NCBI RefSeq assembly: GCF_012927105.1
Contig: NZ_JABBFV010000002.1
Location: forward strand, 124,001 to 188,000
Source: Sphingobium psychrophilum
GTDB lineage: Bacteria > Pseudomonadota > Alphaproteobacteria > Sphingomonadales > Sphingomonadaceae
DNA length: 64,000 nt
Direction: 5' to 3'
Shown: positions 40,067 through 48,814 of the stretch, in pieces
How positions within the stretch are numbered: position 1 is the first letter of the stretch
Layout: every line of letters starts with the position of its first letter
Program-made: the position numbers and the translations under genes
The notes under the pieces: generated by a model
Database searches by the model: none
What the model was told of the DNA's origin: nothing
What the model saw: only the letters and a program-made list of their open reading frames with translations

Positions 40067-42400
40067 GTGACTTTGGACGATCTGCATCGCACGGACGCGG
40101 CCCCTGGCGAGATTGCGGCTGAGCTGCGCGCCAGCCCGTTGGCCGCGATGATGAAGAAGGCGGAGGCGCTGACGCTGGAGGGGCATGGCGCCCGCGTCAC
40201 CTATTCGCGCAAAGTGTTCATTCCGCTCACCAAATTATGCCGCGATGTCTGCCATTACTGCACCTTCGCCACCACCCCGGCGCGGGCGGTCGACGCCTAT
40301 CTCAGCCGCGAAGAAGTCCTGGCGATCGCGCGCGCGGGCGCTGAGGCCGGGTGCCGGGAGGCGCTGTTCACCCTGGGCGACCGGCCCGAGGACCGCTACG
40401 CCGCGGCGCGCGACGCGCTGGCCCGGCTGGGCCATGATTCCACGCTTTCTTACCTCGTCGAAATGGCTGAACTGGTCCTGCAGGAAACCGGCCTGCTGCC
40501 CCACCTCAACCCCGGCCTGATGGACGCGGCCGACTATGCCCTGCTGCGCCCCCATGCCGCGTCGATGGGCATCATGCTGGAAAGCAGCGCAGATCGGCTG
40601 TGCGCGCGTGGCGGCCCGCATTTCGGGTCGCCCGACAAGGAGCCGGTGCGCCGTCTGGCCACGATCGCCGAGGCGGGCCGCGCCAAAGTGCCTTTCACCA
40701 CCGGGCTGCTGATCGGCATCGGCGAAACCCGCGACGAACAGGTCGACGCGCTGGTCGCCATCCGCGACCTGCATCGCCAATATGGCCATATTCAGGAAGT
40801 CATCATCCAGAATTTCCGGGCCAAGCCGGGCACGCGGATGGCCGATCATGCCGAACCCGCGCTCGACGATCATCTCTGGACGATCGCCGCAGCGCGGCTG
40901 ATCCTGGGGCCGGAGATGACGATCCAGGCGCCGCCCAACCTGCACGATCAGGTCGATCTCGCCCCACTGATCCGGGCCGGGGTGAACGACTGGGGCGGGG
41001 TGTCGCCGGTGACGCCCGACCATGTAAATCCCGAAGCGCCCTGGCCCCATCTGGAGACATTGGCGCAGGCCACCCGCGCCGCTGGCCGCACGCTTTCCCA
41101 ACGCCTTGCCATCGGGCCACGTTACGCGCTGGCGGCGCAGGATTGGGCCGCGCCTGCGGTCGCGACCCTTATCCTGCGCGCGATCGACGGACGCGGCCTG
41201 CCCAAACCCGACGACTGGGCCGCCGGACATGGCGACGTCGCACCCGCGCTGATCGGCGGCGATGTAGGCCAGGCATCGGTGCAGGCGCTCCTGCGCCACG
41301 CCGAAGCGGGCGGGCGCCTGAGCGAACGCGCCATTGTAACCCTGTTCGATGCGGAGGGGCCTGACCTTGCCGCCATCATCGCGCAGGCCGACCGGCTGCG
41401 GCAGGAGACCATCGGCGACACGCTGACCTATGCCGTCAACCGCAACATCAACTACACCAATATCTGCCTCTACAAATGCGGCTTCTGCGCCTTTTCGAAG
41501 GGCAGTACGAAGGCGATGCGCGGCCCGGCCTACCGGCTCGACTATGCCGAAGTCGGACGGCGCGCGGCGGAAGCCTGGGATCGCGGCGCAACCGAAGTCT
41601 GCCTGCAAGGCGGCATCCATCCCGACTATGATGGCAACACTTATCTGGCGGTACTGAAGGCCGTGCGCGACGCCGCGCCGGACATCCATATCCACGCCTT
41701 CTCCCCGCTGGAAGTGACCCATGGTGCCCAGACGCTGGGCCTGCCGCTGGAGGATTATCTGGCACAGTTGAAAGCGGCGGGCCTCTCCACCTTGCCCGGT
41801 ACAGCAGCCGAGATACTCGACCCCGAAATCCGCGCGCTCATCTGCCCGGACAAGGTCAGCGCCGACGAGTGGATCGAGGTGATGCGCGTCGCCCATGGTA
41901 TCGGCCTGCGCAGCACCGCGACGATCATGTTTGGCCATGTCGAGGGGTATCGCCACTGGGCGCGCCACCTGCTGCGCATCCGCGCCTTGCAGGAACAGAC
42001 CGGCGGCTTCACCGAATTCGTCCCCTTGCCCTTCGTCCATATGGAAGCGCCGATCTGGCGGAAGGGGCTGGCGCGCTCCGGCCCAAGCTATCGTGAGGCG
42101 GTGCTGATGCACGCGATCGCCCGTATCGTGCTGCATCCGCTGATCCCCAATATCCAGGTGTCCTGGGTCAAGATGGGACCGGAGGGGGCGGCGGCAATCC
42201 TGAACGCGGGCGCCAACGACATGGGCGGCACCCTGATGGACGAATCGATCACCCGCGCGGCGGGTGGCGTCAACGGCCAGGAATTTGGCCCCACGCAAAT
42301 GCGCGCGCTCGCCGCATCGGTCGGCCGCCCGGCGCGCCAGCGCACCACCCTTTATGATCCGGTATCGCCCCGGCAAACCCACATCACGGAGTCCCTATGA
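40067..42400 (+). CDS. fbiC: FbiC: 7,8-didemethyl-8-hydroxy-5-deazariboflavin (Fo) synthase, CofG-CofH fusion
   Basis: A 777-residue double radical-SAM protein. The N-terminal CofG half has C58-x3-C62-x2-C65 (CRDVCHYC) and GVNDWGGVSPVTPDHVNPE. The C-terminal CofH half has C467-x3-C471-x2-C474 (CLYKCGFC), LQGGIHPDYDG and PGTAAEIL. It makes Fo, the F420 chromophore, from tyrosine and 5-amino-6-ribitylaminouracil. The start is GTG with GGAG six bases upstream. The fused form is typical of actinobacteria. The genes for the later steps (cofC, cofD, cofE) are not in the window. Its stop overlaps the following SDR, and npdG and an LLM enzyme come next. Confidence 0.95.
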   Translation: MTLDDLHRTDAAPGEIAAELRASPLAAMMKKAEALTLEGHGARVTYSRKVFIPLTKLCRDVCHYCTFATTPARAVDAYLSREEVLAIARAGAEAGCREALFTLGDRPEDRYAAARDALARLGHDSTLSYLVEMAELVLQETGLLPHLNPGLMDAADYALLRPHAASMGIMLESSADRLCARGGPHFGSPDKEPVRRLATIAEAGRAKVPFTTGLLIGIGETRDEQVDALVAIRDLHRQYGHIQEVIIQNFRAKPGTRMADHAEPALDDHLWTIAAARLILGPEMTIQAPPNLHDQVDLAPLIRAGVNDWGGVSPVTPDHVNPEAPWPHLETLAQATRAAGRTLSQRLAIGPRYALAAQDWAAPAVATLILRAIDGRGLPKPDDWAAGHGDVAPALIGGDVGQASVQALLRHAEAGGRLSERAIVTLFDAEGPDLAAIIAQADRLRQETIGDTLTYAVNRNINYTNICLYKCGFCAFSKGSTKAMRGPAYRLDYAEVGRRAAEAWDRGATEVCLQGGIHPDYDGNTYLAVLKAVRDAAPDIHIHAFSPLEVTHGAQTLGLPLEDYLAQLKAAGLSTLPGTAAEILDPEIRALICPDKVSADEWIEVMRVAHGIGLRSTATIMFGHVEGYRHWARHLLRIRALQEQTGGFTEFVPLPFVHMEAPIWRKGLARSGPSYREAVLMHAIARIVLHPLIPNIQVSWVKMGPEGAAAILNAGANDMGGTLMDESITRAAGGVNGQEFGPTQMRALAASVGRPARQRTTLYDPVSPRQTHITESL

Positions 42401-43227
42401 CCGATCTCTTGCACCCCCTGAAGGACAAGGTGGCGATCATCACCGGCGGCGGCAGCGGCATCGGCCGCGCCACCGCGCTGATGATGGCGCAGCGCGGCGC
42501 GAAGGTCGCGATCACCGGCCGCACAGAATCGCGCCTGTCCTATGTGGTCGACGAAATCACGGCGCAGGGCGGGCAGGCGCTCGCCGTCGCCATGGACGTC
42601 ATGGAGGAAGCCTCGATCGCGGCAGGGATAACCAAGGTGGTCGATCATTTCGGCGGCCTCCATATCCTCCACAGCAACGCCGCCCAGACCGGCCTGATGC
42701 ATGAAGACGCGCTGATCGCCGACATGGACGTCGCCTTCTGGGATCGCACCTTCGCCACCAACCTGCGCGGGTCGATGCTGTGCGCCAAACACGCCATCCC
42801 GCATCTGCTGTCGGCAGGCGGCGGGTCGATCGTCTTTACAGGTTCCGGCAAGGGGCTGGCGGGCGATGTCGACTATCCTGCCTATGGCACGACCAAGGCA
42901 GGGATGCTGGGCCTCTCCAAATATATCGCCACCCAATATGGCAAGCAGGGCATCCGATCCAATGTCGTCGTGGTCGGGCTGGTGATGACCGAGGCGCTGG
43001 ACGACAATATGCCGCCGGAGGCGCAGAAGCTGATGACCGAACATAATCTGGTCGATTATCTGGGCCGGCCAGAGGACATCGCCGAAGTCGTCGCCTTCCT
43101 GGCGTCCGATCAGGCGCGCTATGTCACCGGCGCATCGATCGTCGCCGATGGCGGCTTCACTTCCCATTCGGCGGTCTATGCGGACATGATGCGCTTCGCC
43201 GCCATGCAGACGGAGACACAGGCATGA
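42397..43227 (+). CDS. SDR family oxidoreductase
   Basis: A 276-residue classical SDR with TGGGSGIG, SNAA instead of NNAG, and Ser/Tyr/Lys in FTGSGKG...YGTTK. It overlaps fbiC and npdG by four bases at each end (ATGA), so it is translationally locked into the F420 operon. It may produce or consume the ketone or alcohol on which the neighbouring F420 enzymes act (inference). Confidence 0.88.
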   Translation: MTDLLHPLKDKVAIITGGGSGIGRATALMMAQRGAKVAITGRTESRLSYVVDEITAQGGQALAVAMDVMEEASIAAGITKVVDHFGGLHILHSNAAQTGLMHEDALIADMDVAFWDRTFATNLRGSMLCAKHAIPHLLSAGGGSIVFTGSGKGLAGDVDYPAYGTTKAGMLGLSKYIATQYGKQGIRSNVVVVGLVMTEALDDNMPPEAQKLMTEHNLVDYLGRPEDIAEVVAFLASDQARYVTGASIVADGGFTSHSAVYADMMRFAAMQTETQA

Positions 43228-43880
43228 GCCTTCCCGCTATCGCCATCGTCGGCGGCACCGGCAATCTGGGCGCGGCGATCGCCTGGCGCCTCGCCCGTGC
43301 GGGCTATCCCGTCGTTATCGGATCGCGCAGCGCGGACGGCGCGCAAAAGACGGCGGCGGAACTCGGCCACGACCTCTCCGGCGCCACCAATATCGACGCG
43401 GCGGCCGGGGCGGACATCGTCATCGTCACCGTGCCCTTCGCGGCGCAGGACGCGACGCTGCGCGACATCGCGCCCCATGTTGTGGGCAAGATCGTCGTGG
43501 ACACCACCGTCCCGCTGGTCCCGCCCAAGGTGATGCGCGTGCAACTCCCCGCCGAAGGATCGGCCGCGCTCCGCGCCCAGGCCGCGCTGGGCGAGGGTGT
43601 GACTGTCGTGTCCGCCTTCCATAATGTCGCCGCGCATAAGCTGGCCAAGGATGTCGATGTCGGCTGCGACGTGCTTGTCTTCGGCGATGACAAGGCGGCG
43701 CGCGGTCAAGTGGTCGCCCTTGCAGACGCGATGGGCCTGCGCGGCCTGCACGGCGGCGCACTGTGCAATTCCGCCGCCGCCGAAGCCCTGACCTCGATCC
43801 TCATCTTCCTCAACAAGACCTACAAGGTCGATGGTGCGGGCATCCGCATCACCGGCGACCTGATTCCACCGACCGATTGA
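43224..43880 (+). CDS. npdG: NADPH-dependent F420 reductase
   Basis: A 218-residue Rossmann protein of the NpdG/Fno family. The N-terminus AIVGGTGNLGAAIAWRLARAGYPVVIGSR binds NADP. VVSAFHNVAAHKLA, CDVLVFGDD and the C-terminal ALTSILIFLNKTYKVDGAGIRITG are the family's deazaflavin-site segments. It transfers hydride between NADPH and F420, supplying F420H2 to LLM-type reductases. Its position directly after fbiC and one SDR, before an LLM gene, makes the assignment firm. Actinobacterial npd clusters for nitroaromatic degradation use the same pair. Confidence 0.92.
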   Translation: MSLPAIAIVGGTGNLGAAIAWRLARAGYPVVIGSRSADGAQKTAAELGHDLSGATNIDAAAGADIVIVTVPFAAQDATLRDIAPHVVGKIVVDTTVPLVPPKVMRVQLPAEGSAALRAQAALGEGVTVVSAFHNVAAHKLAKDVDVGCDVLVFGDDKAARGQVVALADAMGLRGLHGGALCNSAAAEALTSILIFLNKTYKVDGAGIRITGDLIPPTD

Positions 43881-43964
43881 GCGCAACCCCTTCCGGGCGG
43901 AAGGTGCGACCCGGCCACCGGGCGCGCCATCCTGCCGGGCATAAACGATACAGGGGATAGAGGA

Positions 43965-44885
43965 ATGAAGCTCAACATCGGCGTGCCCAATTCGATGCAT
44001 GTGGCGGCGATGACCCAGCCATGGGAACATGCGCTGACCGGCGACGATATCGGCCGCGCGCTCAAGGTCGCCGACGATCTGGGCTTCAACAAATGCATGT
44101 TGGGTGAGCATTTCATCATCCCGCAGGAACATGTCGCCCTGTCTGGCGACCATTATGTCCATGGCACGGTGGCGCTCGCCTTCCTCGCCGGGCGCACGTC
44201 GAAAATGCGGGTCAGTTCGTCCGTCTCCATCCTGCCGCTGCAAAGCCCGATCGTGCAGGCCAAGGCCTGGTCCACGCTCGACTGGCTGAGCGGCGGCCGC
44301 GCGACCGCTTTGTTCGGCGTCGGCTGGCTGAAGGAGGAATTCGACATGCTGGGCGTCGATTTCCACAATCGCGGGCGGATGGCGGACGAATATGTCGCCG
44401 CGATCATCGAACTATGGACGTCCGACACGCCGACGTTCGAGGGCGAATTCGTCTCCTTCAAGAATGTCGGCTTCGCGCCCAAGCCAGTGCAGCAGCCGCG
44501 CCTGCCGATCTGGTTCGGGGGCGACGCGGAACCGGTATTGAAGCGCGTCGCGAAATTCGGCGACGGCTGGTCGCCCTTCCGCACCCCGCCGGAAAAATTC
44601 CCAGCATGTCTCGACCTCATCCGCGCCCAGCCATCCTATGACGGTCGCCCGATCGACCTGTTCTTCGCGCTGGAAATGCTCAATGTCGGCGCCCATCACG
44701 AAATTATGGACGATCCCCGCGCGCCCGGCACCCGCAATGCGCAAAAGATCATCGACCAGATCGGCTGGCTGAAGGATCTGGGCGTCAACGAAACGATCGT
44801 GCCGCTGCCACCGGGCATGACGGGCCTCACCGAATATATCGAGCGCCTGCACTGGGTAGCCGAAGAGATCATGCCCAAAGTGTGA
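43965..44885 (+). CDS. LLM-class F420-dependent oxidoreductase
   Basis: A 306-residue luciferase-like TIM-barrel protein. It has FNKCMLGEHF at the first substrate strand, MRVSSSVSILPLQSP, the cofactor segment FGVGWLKEEFDMLGVDFHNRG, and PIWFGGDAEPVLKRVA. These match the F420-using branch of the family more than the FMN-dependent one, and the npdG gene 85 bases upstream supports this. It may reduce a C=C or imine bond, or oxidise an alcohol. AGAGGA precedes the ATG. Confidence 0.88.
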   Translation: MKLNIGVPNSMHVAAMTQPWEHALTGDDIGRALKVADDLGFNKCMLGEHFIIPQEHVALSGDHYVHGTVALAFLAGRTSKMRVSSSVSILPLQSPIVQAKAWSTLDWLSGGRATALFGVGWLKEEFDMLGVDFHNRGRMADEYVAAIIELWTSDTPTFEGEFVSFKNVGFAPKPVQQPRLPIWFGGDAEPVLKRVAKFGDGWSPFRTPPEKFPACLDLIRAQPSYDGRPIDLFFALEMLNVGAHHEIMDDPRAPGTRNAQKIIDQIGWLKDLGVNETIVPLPPGMTGLTEYIERLHWVAEEIMPKV

Positions 44886-44920
44886 GCATTGCCCACCTGC
44901 ATAGTGAATCGGAGTAGATC

Positions 44921-46588
44921 ATGACCCAATATGATGTGGTCGTCGTCGGATCGGGCGCGGCGGGCCTGACGGCGGCGCTGCGGGCCGCGGCTGCGGGCCT
45001 GACGGTGCTGGTGCTGGAAAAGGCTGCATATTTCGGCGGCACCACCGCCATATCGGGCGGCGGCATCTGGGTGCCGGGCAGTCCGCAGGCGCAGGCCGCC
45101 GGGGTCGATGACAGCGCGGCGGTCGCGCGCCAATATGTGCTCGACGTCATCGGACCAAGCGCCGACCCGGCGCTGATCGACGCCTATCTCGATGCAGCGC
45201 CAGCGATGGTCGCCTGGCTAGAGCGCAACAGCGCGGTCCGCTTCCTCCTTTCTCCGCCCAGCAGCGATTGGTATCCCGCCATCGCCGGGTCCGCCGATCA
45301 TGGCCGCTTGCTCTCGCCCCAGGAATATGACGGCAAGAAACTGGGCGCCCATTTCGCCGACCTGCGCCCCGCCCGCGAAGAATTCAACGCACCCGGCGGC
45401 TTCATGATCGACCTGTTCGATCTGCCCTATCTGGCCGACATGCCATCGGCAAAATCCCTGTTCCATTTCGGCAAGCTGGCCGCGAAATTCGGTGCGGACA
45501 AGCTGCGCCGCTACCCGCGCGGCACCCGGCTGACGATGGGCAACGCCCTCGTCGCGCGGCTGCTGCGGTCCGCGCTCGACGCGGGCATAACCCTGCGCAA
45601 GGACGCGGCGGTCGATCGCCTGCTGGTCGCCGACGGCCGCGTGACCGGCGTGCGCGTGGGTGGAGAGGATATCGCGGCCAAGGTCGGCGTGCTGCTGGCG
45701 GCGGGCGGCTTTTCCGCCAGCGAGCAATTGCGCAAGGCCTATATTCCGTTCGCGGAAGATCATGTGTCGATCCTCCCCTATGAAAATACCGGCGATGGCA
45801 TGAATATGGGGCTGGAGGCTGGCGCGTCGCTGGATGGCGACAACCTCGTCAACGCGGTCTGGGCGGTCGTATCCACCATGACCCGGCCCGACGGCTATGT
45901 CGCCCGCTACGCCCATCTGATCGACATGTCGAAACCCGGCTGCATCGCCGTCAACGCGAAGGGCGAGCGGTTCGGCAACGAGGCGTCGGTCCATTTCGTC
46001 GAGGCGATGCACGCCACCGGCACCGTCCCCGCCCAAATCATCGGCGACGCCCATTGCGTCAAAACCTACGGCATGGGCATGGTGCTGCCCGGCGGCGGCG
46101 GGCTGAAAAAGCTGATCGCGGCCGGCTATGTGATCGAGGCACCCACCCTGCGCGCACTGGCCGACAAGATCGGCGTCGATGGCGAAGGCCTGCTCGCAAC
46201 CGTGGCCAAGATGAATCGCTATGCCGAAACCGGCAAAGACCCCGATTTCGGCAAGGGCGACACCCAGATCGACATCGAAATCGGCGATCCCAAGCATAAG
46301 CCCAATCCGTGCCTGGGCCGCGTCGAAAAGGCGCCCTTCTACGCGATCAAAATCCACCCCGGCGATGGATCGACCACGGTGGGGCTGAAGATCGACGCGC
46401 ATTGCCGGGTGATTGGCACCGATGGCGCGCCGGTCGCGGGCCTCTATGCCGCAGGGCTGGATGCGAACTCGATCTGGCGCGGCAAGTCGCCCGCCCATGG
46501 CTGCAATGTCGGTCCGGCGATGGTGACGGGCTATATTGCGGGTCAGGCGATGGGAGCCATGGGAGCGGGGGCGCTGGTTCCCGCCTGA
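44921..46588 (+). CDS. KstD-like FAD-dependent dehydrogenase
   Basis: A 555-residue flavoprotein of the 3-ketosteroid-delta1-dehydrogenase/fumarate-reductase family. The FAD site is VVVVGSGAAGLTAALRA and the next motif is FGGTTAISGGGIWVPG. The end is GLYAAGLDANSIWRGKSPAHGCNVGPAMVTGYIAG. The C-terminal segment of KstD with its catalytic Tyr-Pro-Gly-Asp is IHPGDG here, so the assignment to steroid 1,2-dehydrogenation is uncertain. It probably introduces a C=C bond next to a ring ketone, or catalyses the reverse reduction. It follows the LLM gene by 35 bases. Confidence 0.87.
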   Translation: MTQYDVVVVGSGAAGLTAALRAAAAGLTVLVLEKAAYFGGTTAISGGGIWVPGSPQAQAAGVDDSAAVARQYVLDVIGPSADPALIDAYLDAAPAMVAWLERNSAVRFLLSPPSSDWYPAIAGSADHGRLLSPQEYDGKKLGAHFADLRPAREEFNAPGGFMIDLFDLPYLADMPSAKSLFHFGKLAAKFGADKLRRYPRGTRLTMGNALVARLLRSALDAGITLRKDAAVDRLLVADGRVTGVRVGGEDIAAKVGVLLAAGGFSASEQLRKAYIPFAEDHVSILPYENTGDGMNMGLEAGASLDGDNLVNAVWAVVSTMTRPDGYVARYAHLIDMSKPGCIAVNAKGERFGNEASVHFVEAMHATGTVPAQIIGDAHCVKTYGMGMVLPGGGGLKKLIAAGYVIEAPTLRALADKIGVDGEGLLATVAKMNRYAETGKDPDFGKGDTQIDIEIGDPKHKPNPCLGRVEKAPFYAIKIHPGDGSTTVGLKIDAHCRVIGTDGAPVAGLYAAGLDANSIWRGKSPAHGCNVGPAMVTGYIAGQAMGAMGAGALVPA

Positions 46589-46601
46589 CCGGTCAGGCGG
46601 G
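46580..46601. terminator. Perfect 22-bp palindrome holding both convergent stop codons
   Basis: CCCGCCTGACC and its exact complement meet without a loop. The TGA of the flavoprotein gene (plus) and the TGA of the LLM gene (minus) both lie inside. It can form a stem on either transcript but has no T-run. Confidence 0.5.
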
Positions 46602-47666
46602 TTCGGTGACCCCGGCCCGCGCCTTCGCGGTCGCCACCAGCCGGTACAGACCGGCATTATAGTCGGTCATCTGCTCCATCGTCAGGTCGCGATAGGGCGT
46701 CATCGGACACAGCGAATCCACCACGTCCCAAAAGGGCTCGATCTTCTCCAGCACCTCGTCGACCGGGCCGCAGGTGACGAACGCCTCGACCATATCGTCC
46801 GACACATTGCCGATGACCTTGGCGATGTCGCCATGTTCGCCCAGACTGAGTTGGCAAGCGCGGGCCTGATCGCCAAAGCCGATCGCTTCAAAAAACGGCT
46901 CATATTCCTTATAGCCCGAATAGGCGGCGACCGTCGCGCGGCTGTCGTCGATCGCCTTCTGCTTGTCGTCGTTCACAGCGATCCACGGCCAGGCGTTAAT
47001 CTCTATGTCGCTGCGCGCGCGCCCATATTTCGCCAGCGTCGCTTCGATGAAGGGCAGCTTGCTGCGCGTATAGGCCGCTGACCACAACGCATGGACCATC
47101 AGCCCGTCGCCGACTTCCAGCGCCAACGCGGTCATCTTGTCCTGCAACGCAGCGATCCAGATCGGGATTTCCGCGCGCACCGGGGGCGCCGTCAGCATCA
47201 TCTCGCCAAAATCGGCGGAGAAATATTCCCCCTCGATCGGGTCGAGGCCGATATGCGCGTTGGCGATGACATAGCGAATCACCTTCACGCTCTCGCGCAA
47301 ATGGGTCAGCAATTTGCGCTCCGGCTCACCATACATGCCGGTGACGCAACTCTTGATGCTGGACCCCAGCCCCAGCACGAAGCGCCCGCCCGAAATCCGG
47401 TCCACGTCCATCGCCGCATAGGCGGTTTCCACCGGGCTGCGGGTGCCCGCGATGGCAACGCCGGTCCCGACCTTCAGGCTGCTGGTCAGCGCGGCCGTGG
47501 CGGCCATCGGCACAAAGGGCGGGCCATAGATCTGGAGCGAAAAACAGCCCTCGAAGCCGACCTGCTCCATCTGCTGGCCGATCCCGCCCATCATGGGGGC
47601 TGGCAGGGTCGGCATGACCCCCCACCAGCGGCGTTCGCCGCCGACGGCGTTGACGAGCTTTGGCAT
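46593..47666 (-). CDS. LLM-class F420-dependent oxidoreductase
   Basis: A 357-residue luciferase-like protein. It has FEGCFSLQIYGPPFVPMAATAALTSSLKVGTGVAIAG near the N-terminus, DRISGGRFVLGLGSSIKSC and PIWIAALQDKMTALALEVGDG. These are typical of predicted F420 enzymes of the actinobacterial type. It follows the two Rieske-oxygenase homologues, but a stem-loop with a T-run separates it from them. The start at 47666 was chosen for the family N-terminus; GGGA lies upstream. The role may be oxidation or reduction of the Rieske product (inference). Confidence 0.87.
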   Translation of the reverse strand: MPKLVNAVGGERRWWGVMPTLPAPMMGGIGQQMEQVGFEGCFSLQIYGPPFVPMAATAALTSSLKVGTGVAIAGTRSPVETAYAAMDVDRISGGRFVLGLGSSIKSCVTGMYGEPERKLLTHLRESVKVIRYVIANAHIGLDPIEGEYFSADFGEMMLTAPPVRAEIPIWIAALQDKMTALALEVGDGLMVHALWSAAYTRSKLPFIEATLAKYGRARSDIEINAWPWIAVNDDKQKAIDDSRATVAAYSGYKEYEPFFEAIGFGDQARACQLSLGEHGDIAKVIGNVSDDMVEAFVTCGPVDEVLEKIEPFWDVVDSLCPMTPYRDLTMEQMTDYNAGLYRLVATAKARAGVTEPA

Positions 47667-47677
47667 GAAGCATCCCG

Positions 47678-47708
47678 AAAAAACCGGGCGGACCATATGG
47701 GTCCGCCC
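47678..47708 (-). terminator. Rho-independent terminator or attenuator
   Basis: On the minus strand a 9-bp stem (47708-47700 with 47694-47686) is followed by GG and six T. It comes after the Rieske gene that ends at 47727, and the T-run ends 12 bases before the ATG of the LLM gene. It should separate the Rieske pair from the LLM gene or control read-through. Confidence 0.65.
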
Positions 47709-47726
47709 TTCAGGGGGAGGGGGAAA

Positions 47727-48800
47727 TCAGAACTGGAACAGTTCCTTGCGCAGGCCGATGATGTCGCTGCAATCGGCGCTCACATTGTCGCGATAGGCAA
47801 AATCGCCCTTCGCCTGACGATCGGCCAATTCCATCATCGCCATGCGATAGCGCTGCCCGGCTTGGTCGAACTTGCTGTGCAAATCCTTACGGTCGGTATG
47901 GCGCATGTAACGGGGGCTTTGCGGGGAGGTCATATAGCTGTCCTGCCGCGACACCTTATAGCCGGCCTTTGGCATGACATAGCTGAACATGCGCCCGGCA
48001 TTACTGGTGTTCATCACCATCTCCATCCGCGTGCGATCGCGCGTTTCAGGGGTGCAGGGGTGGAACAGCGGCACGTCGTCGCCGGGGCTGAACCGGCCAT
48101 AGGCGATCGCGCAATGCGACCGCAGATAGATGCGGATCACCTGCCGCACATTCTGGGTCGGCTGCTTGATGCCGCTGAAAAATTTCATCACCGGGGCAAC
48201 CGACTTGTTGACGCAGGTGCGGACCATGGTGACGGTCTCGCTGTCATAATATGTCTCGATCGTCTCGCTGTCCGACCGCTCGTCGCCCACCACGTCGGCA
48301 TGCAGAAAATCGGCATGGGTCAGGTCGATGAGGTTCTCCAGGCTGATCGGCGCGGAGCTTTCGAAACGTACCGTCGCCGTCATGTGCCGGGGCAGGCCAC
48401 CCTTGGGCGGCAGGAAGGGCAGGCTGGGCAAATGGCGCGGATCGGCGGCCAGCGGATTGCCCAGCCAGATCCAGACCACGCCATAATGTTCCATCACCGG
48501 ATAGCGGCCACGCGCGTCGGTATAGTCGCTCTTGTCACGCACCACGCGCTCATTGGGGTGGAACTCGCTCGCCACGACCACGCCATTGTCGCGCCACAGG
48601 AAGATAGGGTTGGAATAGACGGCGCGGCGCACCGGCTTGCCCGTCACCGAATAATCATGGGCGACCGGGAACCAGCTGTCGCGCATCACGATATTGTGCG
48701 GAACCCAGCGGTTGACGACATTCATGGCGATCGGGCTGCCACCGGCTGGCGGCGCGCTGTTGTCGTCATGGGATGTGGGGCGATCGGCTATGTCTAACAT
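47727..48800 (-). CDS. Rieske-oxygenase homologue with the iron site but no Rieske cluster
   Basis: A 357-residue protein similar to VanA/phthalate-type oxygenase subunits. The start of the Rieske domain (WFPVAHDYSVTGKPVRRAVY) and its end (GRYPVMEHYGVVWIWLG) are present, but the cluster-binding segment between them is absent: no CxH or CxxH occurs, and only about 17 residues remain where about 50 are expected. The catalytic domain is intact: N156, D159-x2-H162-x4-H167 (NLIDLTHADFLH), and D287 in RQDSYMTSPQ as third ligand. It can bind mononuclear iron but must get electrons from another protein, most simply its neighbour at 48815. AGGAGGA precedes the ATG. Confidence 0.9.
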   Translation of the reverse strand: MLDIADRPTSHDDNSAPPAGGSPIAMNVVNRWVPHNIVMRDSWFPVAHDYSVTGKPVRRAVYSNPIFLWRDNGVVVASEFHPNERVVRDKSDYTDARGRYPVMEHYGVVWIWLGNPLAADPRHLPSLPFLPPKGGLPRHMTATVRFESSAPISLENLIDLTHADFLHADVVGDERSDSETIETYYDSETVTMVRTCVNKSVAPVMKFFSGIKQPTQNVRQVIRIYLRSHCAIAYGRFSPGDDVPLFHPCTPETRDRTRMEMVMNTSNAGRMFSYVMPKAGYKVSRQDSYMTSPQSPRYMRHTDRKDLHSKFDQAGQRYRMAMMELADRQAKGDFAYRDNVSADCSDIIGLRKELFQF

Positions 48801-48814
48801 GGTCAAATCCTCCT

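Noticed and set aside
37968..42382. Antisense frames of 690 and 715 codons opposite the TonB receptor and fbiC
   Set aside because: Both are mirror images of strongly supported genes, lack family motifs and have no convincing ribosome-binding site.
47727..48800. Missing Rieske segment as a frameshift or sequencing error
   Set aside because: The flanking parts are in one frame, the DNA in between does not encode a CxH or CxxH motif in any obvious way, and the neighbouring gene lacks the complementary part. An error would not explain the pair.
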